NCBI GenBank assembly: GCA_029641185.1
Contig: JAPWGK010000024.1
Coordinates: forward strand, 124,001-188,000
Source: Pseudofabraea citricarpa
Lineage: Eukaryota > Ascomycota > Leotiomycetes > Helotiales > Dermateaceae
DNA length: 64,000 nucleotides
Direction of reading: 5' to 3'
Part shown: positions 34,829-45,369 of the stretch, piece by piece
How the letters are laid out: the number at the start of each line of letters is the position of its first letter
How positions within the stretch are numbered: the stretch's first letter is position 1
Program-made: the position numbers and the translations under genes
Notes under the pieces: generated by a model
Databases searched by the model: none
What the model saw: only the letters and a program-made list of their open reading frames with translations
Told to the model about the DNA's origin: nothing

Positions 34829-36467
34829 GGTGTAGTATAGAAAGCGCAAAAATCAACGACGAAAATAGGATTAATTGAAGAAAACGACAGACTTCGGTCA
34901 ACGAATGAATGCCCTTGCAGAAGAGAATGGAGAGGGAGAACAGAGGAGAAGAGGAGCTTGACCTGGCTGGAGAGCAAGAGGGAGGGAGGGAGAGGGAGAG
35001 GAGGGAAACACAAGAACGAATGGACGGATTGAAGCCCCGTCTCCTGTACTGTACTATGACAGCAACACGGGGGCATGATCTGCCATATGCGTAATCATCC
35101 TTCGCTTCTTTCAGATGGCGCTCAAACGTCGAGTGGCTCACGATGTTTCGTTAAGCGGTTGATGTGCCAAGGGGCTGTTTGTAACCCGAGGAGCTCGAAA
35201 CGGGCTGCCGTTGGTTGTGTCCCTGTCGCCGCGGGCTATTCTTGCAGAGTCTGGGAGAAAGAACACGACCGTTGGTCGAGTGCAGATCGTGAAATTGGCA
35301 TCGGACGAATTGACAGCTGCTTCAGATGACATTCAAGGGTCTTCCCATTGGCCTCGATCGTCCCCGTGTCTCCCTGTGCCGCCGAAAGTCCAGACAGAGG
35401 CTGCGTGGGAATGGAGAAGGGTCGGTCATGTCATCTTTGGGGAAGGCTCTGGGCCCTGGGGTCTGTTGTTTGATTCAATCGATATGCGATGCTCCGCTTG
35501 AGGGGGTGGAGGCCCTGGAGGCACTGGAGTGAAGTCCAGAAGAGGAGGTTCTCCGTGTGAGGAGATTCGCAACTTGGGACAGAGTGTTCGTGATTGGCCT
35601 GATCACGTGGGTCCCAGAGACATCGAAGGAGCCGCCTCGACCGCCTCGATAGCTTCTTTCCGCCCAATAATACAGTACTGTCCTGGGAATACTGTGATGG
35701 CGATCGCGTGCTTCCGTACAGAACAGAACCTTGTCTCAATGCTTATTTCCAGCGATTCGCGAGCCCTCGAGGGGGCAGGTCGTAGCGGGTGTTCGAGGTC
35801 TCAGATTCCAATCTCCTACGGCACTGGCGGCGTATCGACGACATCGGCTCCTTTGACGGATTCTGTGAATCTCTTTTTTGACTTTGAACTTTGAAGCGCC
35901 CAGCTACCAGGCCCCCGAGGCCAAGCATTGACGCTATTCATCTGTCAAACAGAGCGTAGGCCGCTTCGAGGAAGCCAGCGCCCATGATCAACCGCCCTCC
36001 GTCTGAGGCAAAACGTCGTCTAATGGCTAAACTCGATGGCACCTCGTTCGTTGCTTCTGGCGAGGAAAGTATTGCCCGTCGAACACCCCCTCGCCCCCAG
36101 ACGGCGAGCCAGGGAACCTAGGACGAGATATTGCGAGATATTGTGCACGAGGTCGGAGCGAAGACATCGTCTGGCTATCACTCATTTCTTGTCTCGAAAG
36201 CTTCGTCATGTTGGAAGCGAGCTAGCGGCTGGCCTGCAGCATGTCATTGACGAGATTCAAGCTCGTGCCGAGAGGCTGGTGGCTGCGGGAAAGGGGGGGA
36301 AGCCCTTCTTGATATAAAGAAGATTCGTATTCCTCAGCCCATAAATCTGCTCATTCTTTCTCTCCTCATCTCCTCCATCTCTCTCCCGTTTCACCTTTCC
36401 ATTCTTTTGTATTCTTTCCATTCGTTACTGCCGGCCAGTCATCTTTTCTCCACACTCCTTACCCACC
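34829..36467. promoter_or_regulatory. Shared upstream region of UstYa 2 and the repeat-peptide gene
   Basis: The 1.6 kb between two divergent genes. Near the repeat-peptide gene it has a TATA-like GATATAAAGA at about 36312-36321 and a C/T-rich leader from about 36355 to 36460, a usual highly expressed fungal promoter layout. GAGGGAG-rich tracts lie near 34975-35005, upstream of UstYa 2. Open frames at 35529-35894 and 36036-36317 show no motif and are taken as chance. Confidence 0.55.
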
Positions 36468-37546
36468 ATGTATACCGGATCCATCTCCCAACTCTTCGCC
36501 CTTGGCCTCTTGGTCACCGTGCCCCTCACCAACGCCTACGCCATCCCCTCTGTTGCAGCGCCTCAAGAGCTGGCCAAGAAGGATGTGAGTAGCCTCCCGT
36601 CGCTTGTGCACATTGACCTCGCTAATCATCTCATTAGGAGTCCTTCCTTTCATTAGCGACCAGGGCCTTCATCCCAGGACTTGAGGCTCGCCACCACACC
36701 GCTAAGCAAATCGCGGCCAAGGCAGGCAAAGCCAACCAGAGATCTGTCGAGGAGCGGGAACCACACCACACTGCCAAACAGATTGCTGCCAAGGCCGGCA
36801 AGGCAAACCAGAGATCAGTAGAAGAGCGGGAACCTCACCACACAGCCAAACAGATCGCTGCCAAGGCCGGTAAAGCCAACCAGAGATCCGTTGAAGAGCG
36901 AGAGCCTCACCACACGGCCAAACAGATTGCAGCTAAGGCTGGCAAGGCCAACCAGAGATCAGTTGAGGAGCGAGAGCCCCATCACACTGCCAAACAGATC
37001 GCTGCCAAGGCAGGCAAAGCCAACCAGCGATCCGTAGAAGAGCGGGAACCCCATCACACTGCTAAGCAAATCGCAGCTAAGGCCGGCAAGGCAAACCAGA
37101 GATCAGTTGAGGAGCGAGAGCCCCATCACACTGCTAAGCAAATTGCTGCTAAGGCAGGCAAAGCCAACCAACGCTCAGTAGAGGAACGCGAACCTCACCA
37201 CACAGCTAAGCAAATCGCCGCCAAGGCAGGCAAAGCCAACGCCCAGCGATCAGTTGAGGAGCGAGAGCCCCATCACACAGCTAAGCAGATTGCAGCCAAG
37301 GCAGGCAAAGCCAACCAGCGCTCAGTCGAAGAACGTGAACCTCACCATACCGCCAAGCAGATCGCTGCTAAGGCCGGCAAGGCCAACAGCCAGCGATCAG
37401 TCGAAGAGCGCGAGCCTCACCACACAGCAAAGCAGATCGCCGCCAAAGCAGGCAAGGCCAACAGCCAGCGATCTGTTGAAGAGCGCGAGCCCCACCACAC
37501 AGCCAAGCAGATCGCAGCGAAGGGCGGCAAAGCCGGCGGGAACTAA
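36468..37546 (+). CDS. Secreted tandem-repeat protein, candidate RiPP-type peptide precursor
   Basis: A 341-aa protein from exons 36468-36584 and 36638-37546 (53-nt GT..AG intron). Residues 1-24 look like a signal peptide: LFALGLLVTVPLTNAYA follows the start. After a short spacer (AAPQELAKKD, SFLSLATRAF, GLEAR) comes an unbroken array of twelve copies of a 24-residue unit, EREPHHTAKQIAAKAGKANQ plus RSVE. Three units carry one extra residue (Ala or Ser before QRS); the last copy is truncated and ends KGGKAGGN. The unit is Lys/His/Ala-rich and has no Tyr, Trp, Phe or Cys. There is no KR or RR Kex2 site; the only recurring basic candidates are EER|EP and NQR|S, with LEAR|HH before copy 1. The architecture (signal plus repeated peptide next to UstYa genes) matches fungal RiPP precursors, but the absent dibasic sites and aromatic residues do not. 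A repetitive cell-wall or antimicrobial protein is an alternative. Confidence 0.87.
36692..37543 (+). repeat. Twelve-copy 72-bp coding tandem repeat
   Basis: Tandem array inside the secreted-peptide gene, residues 58-341 of its protein. Period is 72 bp, with three units of 75 bp (one GCC and two AGC codon insertions before CAG). At the DNA level copies differ mainly at third codon positions, for example AAGCAAATC against AAACAGATT for Lys-Gln-Ile, while the peptide stays the same. Confidence 0.97.
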
Positions 37547-38515
37547 AGCGCATCCAGCGTCTTATGTTTTTGTTTTTCGAATATCCGCTCGTCGTTTCTG
37601 CTCTGCTCTTGATTTGATTTGCCTGCGCGTTTTTGGTGGTAGTGGTTGGAAGAGGAAGGGGAAGGGGAAGGGGAAAACGGTATACGTGTCTACGGGAGGA
37701 GTTTTACTTTTTTTGGATTTTTGGATTTGGAAACGGTTGCACCTTCCGCCTGTATTAAGCCAAGCTGTCCTTCTTACCCTACCTCGGTCGTGAGGGGGGG
37801 TTGATTTATATATAATGAATACCTGCATGTAACCTTTTCCAATCTTGCTTTGTGTTTGTGTTTGTTCGTGTGCGTGTTGTTTCTGTGGTGGTGAAGTGAT
37901 GAAGTGATGAAGTGTTGAGGTGTTGGTTGGTTGGTTGAAGCTTGCTCGCTCGCTCGCTTAACTTTTCTCGGAGAGTCAGTCAGTCAGTCAGTCATATGGC
38001 GAGAGTACCCTCGAAACGAAACGAAACGTGAAACGTGAAACTTGAAACATTTACCCGAATGACTTCTTCCCTACATCTCACTTGATACAGGTACGAGAAA
38101 AGGTAAACGAAAGAAAGAGGCGGGAATGCACTGGGAAACTCATCACATGTTTTTATTTCTCTCTTCCTCTCCCTTTTCCTTGCCGTCTTGCATCGTCGGC
38201 ACCCATCGATGTCTCTTATCTACTTGGAACAACTCTATCGTCCACCTCCGTGGTCTGTTTGGGTTGTATATGATGAGAATATAGGATATATTGTTATGTA
38301 TATTAAGTAGTACTAATCACACCCTCTCGCAATTTGTGGTTTGTGGTTTGTGGTTTGTGATAGTGATATTAGATATTTCAAACTTGCTATTTGACGAGCG
38401 AGAGAGAGAAAAATCGTTATAAAAAACAAGAAGAAAATAAGAAGATTCAATATAGATAAAGACTCATATAGGACAAGAAGTTACAAATTACAACACAATC
38501 TGCCTACTTTATTGA
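37547..38515. other. Intergenic region, no gene seen
   Basis: About 1 kb between convergent genes. It holds short tandem tracts (GGAAGG near 37650-37672, GAAGTGAT near 37892-37912, GTCA units near 37976-37993, GGTTTGT near 38336-38357). No open frame with recognisable content. Confidence 0.65.
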
Positions 38516-39917
38516 TTACTTACACTTCTTCCCCTCGCTCTCTTCCTCATCCTCATCCTCATGCTCCACCATCCAAGCATCTTCAGGCTTATATCCAAAC
38601 TTCTTCAACTCACAAGTCTTGCGACCCCACTTCTCATGATAAGTCTCGACTCCATTCTTGATCGCCATCTCCATAGCCTCCGCAAAACCCCGGGGGTCTC
38701 TATAGAACGGCTCACCCATTCCGCCGTGCTGCTTATCCTGCCACGCATTGCGGTACTTATCGCCATGAGCCTTGAACTCCGTCTCGGTATCGATGGCATT
38801 GCGTAGCTTCTTGAATCCCTTCCCAGCTAGCGTGTCTTCAGGCGCGGCATCGAGTTCTTTGAGGGACTTTGGAGCCGTGCTGAGGCTGCGCCGGAAGAGG
38901 AGCGAGATATCGATGGATCGGCTTACGTCGAATACCCATCCAGCTTCGGCTATATCCATCTTCATCCCTGACATGCGGATTCGCTCGTGCATGTCACAGT
39001 CGCCCATGTAGAAGGATACGAATGTGTCCCAGCCACCGAGAGCCATGAAGGATGTTACGTTGTTCAATGCGAGCCAATCGTAGGCAAAAAAGCGAAGGGC
39101 CCACTGGTGGTTCTGCTCGGGTGCGTACGAGGGATCGATGGTTTTACGTAGCTCATCGACGGCGCGCATATAGAAGGACTTGAAGCTCGGTGGAGGGGGA
39201 TGATTTTCTTTACCGAGTGTAAGATCCTCGTCTGATGTAACCAGAACGTCCACTGCAAGAGATAGATAGATTAGTTTGATGTCTTATTCTTAGACATCAC
39301 AGCCCCCAAGACTCACTGTGACCCCAGAAATAATACTCCCAATTATTCTCGCGCGCTGTAAAAATGTAGAAATTCTGAAGCTGTGCAAATGTGAGAAGGG
39401 TTGGTGTGGCAATGACATTCACACCAAACAGATTGGTCAACCTCTCGACGTTCAGATAGAAAGGGTTCTGAAGTGTTAGCTTTCCTGGTGGGAAGTTGGA
39501 CTTCATGGTTCCTGTGTTGTCAACCACATAAATATCTTCTGGGGGCCACCCCGCAGTGATATATGATAACACACATTGTTGTAGCAGAGGCCAGTTCCGA
39601 GTAAATCCTATGAACAACGGAGTCTTCTCTGGTACGTGTGTATCGGGGGGCTTGTTCCATGAAGGGATGGCGGGGAAGTCAGCTCTAGAGAAAAGCCCTT
39701 CTGCTAACGCAAAGTTATCACTGATGGGGAGTGCGGGTTCGCTTTGAGTTTTCTTGATGTCTTTGTAGATGGGGCCTGGTGGTCTCTCGACCTTTGGTGG
39801 AGGTGAAACTGAAGTTGAAATATGCTCAGGAAGTCCATAGGTCCACAAGCAGAAAAGAAAGAAAGCAAACGTGACTGGAATTGCAACCAAACTCCAGATA
39901 CGCTTGGGGACCACCAT
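38516..39917 (-). CDS. Type II membrane glycosyltransferase-like protein
   Basis: Two exons, 39917-39317 and 39252-38516 (64-nt intron), give 445 aa. A signal anchor lies at about residues 8-27 (WSLVAIPVTFAFFLFCLW), typical of Golgi glycosyltransferases. The lumenal part has a GT-A-like arrangement: TPLFIGFTRNWPLLQQCVLS, then a nucleotide-sugar-type strand DIYVVDNTG, a helix with NVIATPTLLTFAQLQN, the strand YYFWGHMDVLVTSDED created by splicing, and a conserved-looking GGWDTFVSFYMGDCDMHER segment. The MDVLVTSDED and YMGDCD acidic clusters could bind metal and nucleotide sugar. The C-terminus is very acidic (EDEDEEESEG). The exact GT family is not assigned. It is convergent with the repeat-peptide gene; a role in decorating that product is possible but unsupported beyond position. 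Confidence 0.85.
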
Positions 39918-41812
39918 TGTCGACCAAAAAGTCTACCTGGGGGACTCCCAACAAAGCGGATTTTTGGAAAAACAAAGTAAATAAGAGAGAGATGAAATGA
40001 GGGATATAAGAAAAGCAGCGTGTGTGACAACACCGCAGCCTTATTGGAGAACTGGACCCATGGAGATGTGGCATAGAGGCTGTGAGGCTTGGGAGTCCTA
40101 ATTGCATGTATGCTTCAACCACAGATTTGACAGGCTGATAACGCCGGACTATGTCATTTCTCCATGGCTGGAGACGTGGGTAGTCCGCAGTAGCACCTTC
40201 TTCTAGCGCGTGCAGACCCCAAGGAAATCATCGTTGGGCACGATGCGATGATGCGATCCGCGGCTGAGAGCTAGTCCCATTCAACGGGTAGTGGCCAGTT
40301 CGAGGCAGATGAAGGCTCGAGGGCAAGAAAGAGTGACGTGGGACCATCTTCATGATAGTGCTCTAAATACCAAGGCACGCTCCCGCCCGTCTCTCTTATC
40401 GCATCGCGTCATTGCTGGTCCTAGACATGGCTTGGACATCTTTGTTGGCTGGCCCTGAGGTGGTACTCGTGCTGGAACTGCTGAGGGTATTTCCACATGT
40501 TGAGCTGGACTCCTGTCTAGACAGAGTTTGAGATTAAGTTGACACCATGCTCAGGTAGATCTCCTCACATTGCGGATACTCTAACCGTATGCGGGCGATG
40601 AAGAAGTTGTTTGGGCTTGTTCGCCTGCACCTGCAGATGCAGCACGTATAGAATCAATGGCTCACTTGAGCACATCGTATAGGTATTCGACCTGTAAGCT
40701 GCCTGATCGTAGCGAGAAGATGTTGGTGGAGATAAGTAGATGTGAGATGAGACCCTTCAAAAGGAAGGTGTGAAGTAGAGTGGAGGCTGTGCAGGATACC
40801 TCTCACGTGACAATTGGCTTCAACAAGCTTGAAATTTAATGATATCAAATGAACTGATGACAGCGCTGAAGAGGATTATAATGTACTAAGAACTCGTAAA
40901 TATTAGAAATACAATTAATTCACAGTTTCCTCATCTGTGAATTCCTCCTTCGGCACCAGCCACCAGCCGCCAGCCACCGACCTCGGGTGAATATTTCTCC
41001 TAGCTGCCAGCCACAGATCCGCCGAATTTTTAGCGAGCCCAAGCTTAAAAACATCTGCTCATTTCCGAATTTCTTCTCACCTTCAATCCCATCCGCAGAA
41101 TTACAAACAGCTCGATCCTCCAGCGCAACTGCAACGCACGATACCATTCCAGTTATGGGATACCTACTTGATTGCCCAATGCCCTCTATATTCGAATTCA
41201 ATCCGATGCCCTTGGTCAGAGATAATCGAGGGAAAGGGGAAAGGGGATTGAGTTCCAGCGCCCACGAGCATTGGTTGCAGGTAGGCAATGGATGATAGGG
41301 GAAAGGTGGACAATTGAGTAGATGCAATACATGTACTCCAAGTGGATGGATGACTGCATTGGTTAGATGATTTAGACACATTTCATTAGTTGGCCGTTGG
41401 ATATTTGAAGCGATTGGTTGGATCCATTGACTGTAGATGCAAGTTGCACGACTACATTGGATGCCAACACCCCTACACATTCACATTGGATATGATGAAC
41501 AACATGACGTTAACCCAGCTCACTCAGATGCACAAGTTGCAACTGCTGAGAAAGCGTATCAACATTCTGATCCAAACCACTCCTACCAAGCGGTTCATAT
41601 TTCACATTTTCTTCTTTCTTTCTTGGCAGGATGTTTTAGGCACTAAGCATGTTTTGGATGTAAATTTCATTTTCCTCTTCGAGGGACAAGAATTCCTAAT
41701 CGTAACAAGTCATGACACCGGTCGTAAAGCATAACTACGTATATATAATGTTTCACGTTAAAACCAACTCCAAAATAAAATCCAATTTCATCTCCCATAA
41801 AACAAACTTCCT
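39918..41812. other. Intergenic region, no gene seen
   Basis: About 1.9 kb. The left side is the promoter of the glycosyltransferase-like gene, the right side the 3' flank of the peroxidase. Open frames at 40920-41480 (minus) and 40987-41295 (plus) overlap each other and show no recognisable motif or signal peptide. Confidence 0.6.
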
Positions 41813-42869
41813 TCATCGAACACGATCGTTGATGGGTGCGGCCTTCAACTCGCGCTTGCTTCCTGTGCTTTTGGGAATGACATTCGTGCAATCAATCAGG
41901 TTGCTCGATCCGCCTGGGACACCCAGCAGAGACATTCTCAGCATAGCATCGGCAAACTTGCCCGACCATTTTCCTTGGTTGTTGACGAATCCCGAGAATT
42001 CCTTTCCTACAGTCGGGTGATTTGCGAGATTGACATCGGATTGGAATGGGTAGACTCCTGCCGGTGGTGTGAGAGTTTCTGAATAGTACTTCACATCCCA
42101 AACGCCGGGGGTAGAATCCTGCTGACCGCTGTAGGGAATTTCAGGAGCTTGGCTGAAAGCCTTGGAGGTTGAGTGAGCGCCGAGAAGAGCGGCCAGATCC
42201 ACAGCGTCGAACCCTTTATTCTGGAATAGGGTATAGAGGGAGGCGCCAGAGCCATGGACATCAGGTAAAAGCTTCTCTGGATTTGGTGTGCTGGAGTCCT
42301 TGCGGCCGACAAAGGTAGTGACTCGTGGACCAAGTGGACAAGTCACGATGGCTACTGAGGAGGCAACTTGGATGACATCTGCCACCGAAACAGAAGGGTA
42401 TCTCTGCTGCAGGGCCAGTAATTTGTCGGAGATGCCCTGGAGACCGTTGTTTTCACCACGGTCGTAAGCTTCTCTGGCCAAGATCAGAGAGCCGTCACAA
42501 CCACCTGTTGCACCCTGGGTCTTATCCCACGTGCCACAATCGTGGAAGGCTTCCTGTCAAATGGTTAGTCTCGGTGCGTATGTTAAGCACGCCGTGGGAA
42601 CTACTTACTCTGATAGCTGCCCTTGCATCATCGTTACATTGACTTGGAGTCACTGATTTATCGATGAACATGGCTGTCAGCTCCGAGACAATGCTGGTCC
42701 ACACTGCTGGACACGCAGCAGACTTTCTCTCCTCCAGTGGAAGTGCCCGCTTCAGCGTGTCCAAGGATCGGGTGCTGTATTCAGAGATGGTGCTTCGGAC
42801 TTCTGCCAAGCTGAGTCCACTGACGGCAGTGAAGCCCAAGGCTGCAACGGCAAGACTGGTGTAACGCAT
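41813..42869 (-). CDS. Secreted class II haem peroxidase
   Basis: Two exons, 42869-42609 and 42553-41813 (55-nt intron), give 333 aa. A signal peptide lies at about residues 1-18 (LAVAALGFTAVSG). The distal haem pocket is RAAIREAFHDCGTWD with Arg87 and His91, and the exon join falls exactly between Arg87 and Glu88. The proximal ligand is His214 in LAALLGAHSTSKAF. Further peroxidase features are GGCDGSL, the calcium-binding type loop, SVSVADVIQVASSVA and a C-terminal FADAMLRMSLLGV. Class II peroxidases are fungal secreted enzymes that oxidise phenolics with H2O2; ascomycete members generally lack the manganese site and lignin-oxidising Trp, and neither is evident here. The substrate is unknown. 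It is one of several oxidative enzymes in this 20-kb stretch. Confidence 0.92.
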
Positions 42870-45369
42870 CTTGAAGGTAGGTTCGGAGGCGAAGGTTGTC
42901 GTTGGTGGATCGAGTTGTTCTGGAAGTCTCGAGCTGATGATGCTGATCCCTTGGCTCTGGGGAGTAGAGCTTTATACTCAAGAGCAGACTTGCTCTTTCC
43001 TCTTGATTATCAATCCACGTAATCTTACTTGCTGCCTCGTGTTGGTACTTCGAGCAGCTCACGCCAAAACACGAGGGTACGGGCAGGCGTTGGCGTCAAG
43101 CTTCGCCATGACATGAGTACCGTCCCGACACCACGACATGATGTTGGTCTAGAAGCTCGTAGCTGAGTGGGCATGATGCAGCTAGCATCATGACATTTCT
43201 TGTCCCTCGCGAGAACTTTCTCTCTGGGAGAGCTCCACAGGGGGAGCGTGGAGGTTTCTGAGGGACACCTGAACACCACAACTTCTCAGCCGCTGCGCCT
43301 GACCTGGCTGGCAGCACGAGGGGAAAGGTGAACGCGTGTTCCGTGGGATCCGATGCAGTCAATAGTGTGCACTCTCACAGATGAGGATGTCGACTGGCTT
43401 GTTGTTTGTTGTGCGCCGCACAGTCCACAGCAGGAGGAGGTAGTGGTGGTGGATGTGGATGTGGACGAAAAAGAGAAGTGGAAATGGATGAGGTTCGCCT
43501 GTCGGGTTTTCGCTTCCCAGCAGCAGCGAAAGCGCCCTCAAGCTCGCCGAACCGAGTCCCTGGACCTGGTCCGCCTCACACCGACAAACGAACAACAACA
43601 ACATCGACAATCATCGACAAACATCATGCCACACAGACGCAGCCCCCGCCATTCCAGACTTCCCCAGATGCATTGCGTAGGCGCAGCGAGGGAAAAGCTT
43701 ACTCAGTGCCCATTTCCACGTCTTCGCGATGGCTAGACGCTTTTGGACGGCGGTGCCGTACGTGATTGTTCCTGATGTGTGGAAGTGGAACTCGTCCACA
43801 AATGTCGTGTGCAGCCATGTGGGAATGCTTGTTTCGTGCTAAGCTTTTTCGTGCTGCCAATTTGCTATTTCGCTATTTCTTGGGGAGTCGAGGCTCGCAT
43901 GTGATGTCCTGTTCAGGATTCGTGGCGCTGTACCTTCAGCTCTTTGCGATGGAGAGCCACTTTGGACATTTGGGGCGAGTCTTTTGTTGCGAGCCGCTGC
44001 AGCTGGTGACCACTCTGATTCCAAAGAGCCGACAGACTGAGAGCCATCACAATACAATAGCCAGCCGATAGGTACGTACGTGTGTGGTCGACAAGTCAAG
44101 TCAGTCGGCAGATTTTCTTTTTCTTTTTCTTTCTTGTCTTTTTGGTCGTCCGGGTGCATTGCATGTGAGGTACATTGCATTGCATCTATCGATATCAAGC
44201 CAATTAATTTTGTATTCTCCGCTCTGTTTTATTCCCCGGACGGCAGATGTTCTTTTTCTCTTCTTGTTCTGGTTGTCTTTGTGCATTGCATTCCAGGTAC
44301 ATTGCATTGCATCTATCGATAACAAGCCAGTTATATGTCCTCGGCTCCATTTCATTCGTCCGGGCGGTTGGTACCTGTCTGCCTACCAGCCGGCCATGAG
44401 TTGTTGCACTGCAGTACACAAGCTAGCAGTTGATGGACATGTACCACGAGAACAAAAGGTTTGTCCATCGGAATGGAATCAAGTCAGATTCTATTCTTGC
44501 AAGTTTGCTTTGACCTCTGCTGCTGGTCCGAACTCTGTCCCGGGTGTCGATACGAGCGAGTAAGCCGGTAGCCTGCTAGTCCTTCGTGACTCGCTCGTTA
44601 CTTTAGGCACTCATCTACCTTCTTCTTTCATCCAAATCCAAGGAACACGAGGTAGACGGTGTATGCAGAGATTCTCATTACATGACTCCTTCCCCATACT
44701 CGGCGATACATGATCAGAATGATTGACTGATTAGTTCCAGAAAGCATCGCGGAAAGAAGCGGTGTATGCATAGCAGTTCCCTTCAAATCAAGAACCGAAC
44801 CGATCTCCTTCTTCCCCTCAATTGACGATGCAATGCACGGATGCGAATGCAGAGTCGATCATAACTTTCCGACCTACCTTAATTCTATTCTTGCACGGCG
44901 GGATGCACAACGCTACAATTGCCGTTTGTGTCTTTGTATTACTTCCTTGCCCTCTCACGTTATGCCAAGTCTTGGTGTGATAAACGGCTGCCTGCTGGAT
45001 TCCTCCCGAGGCAACATTAGCCAGACCATTGCTTGGTGCTTATTCCTTTGATCTTCGAGTCTGTTTTTCTTTCCTGGCTTTCGTCCTCGTACACGAGTAA
45101 GGGTTCTGAAAAACCCCCGAGGCTGTTCTCGAGACAATCATCGGATGAGGGATTTTAGTCATTTTCCTCTACATTTGCTTGGGGTTGGGAATGGGATTCG
45201 GTGCTAGGGCATTCTTTTTGTTTCTTACATCCATTGCAGTCTTGGATCTTGGGCTAGTACCCTAACATCTCAGATTAGTGCATTTTCTAGTCATGGAGCT
45301 GCATTCGACAGCTCAATGGAATTTGATTCTCTTGGTCACGCACTGAGTCACACAAGCTCTTGGCGAAGT
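42870..45369. other. Intergenic region with a two-copy repeat, no gene seen
   Basis: About 2.5 kb between the peroxidase promoter side and the 3' end of the DUF3445 gene. Many overlapping short frames occur (43353-43765, 44084-44563) but none has a recognisable domain. A two-copy direct repeat lies at 44120-44370. Confidence 0.55.
44120..44370. repeat. Two-copy ~127-bp direct repeat
   Basis: Two copies with matching ends: a T/C-rich tract with TCTTTTTCT, then GTGCATTGCAT, GTACATTGCATTGCATCTAT followed by CGAT, AAGCCA, and a closing CCGGGCGG/CCCCGGACGG-like segment. The GTACATTGC cores lie at 44170 and 44297, 127 bp apart. No inverted ends or target duplication were seen, so this is a local duplication rather than an identified mobile element. 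Confidence 0.75.

Noticed and set aside
40920..41480. 186-codon minus-strand frame between the glycosyltransferase and peroxidase genes
   Set aside because: No ATG-led domain, no splice-supported extension, and an overlapping frame of similar quality on the other strand.
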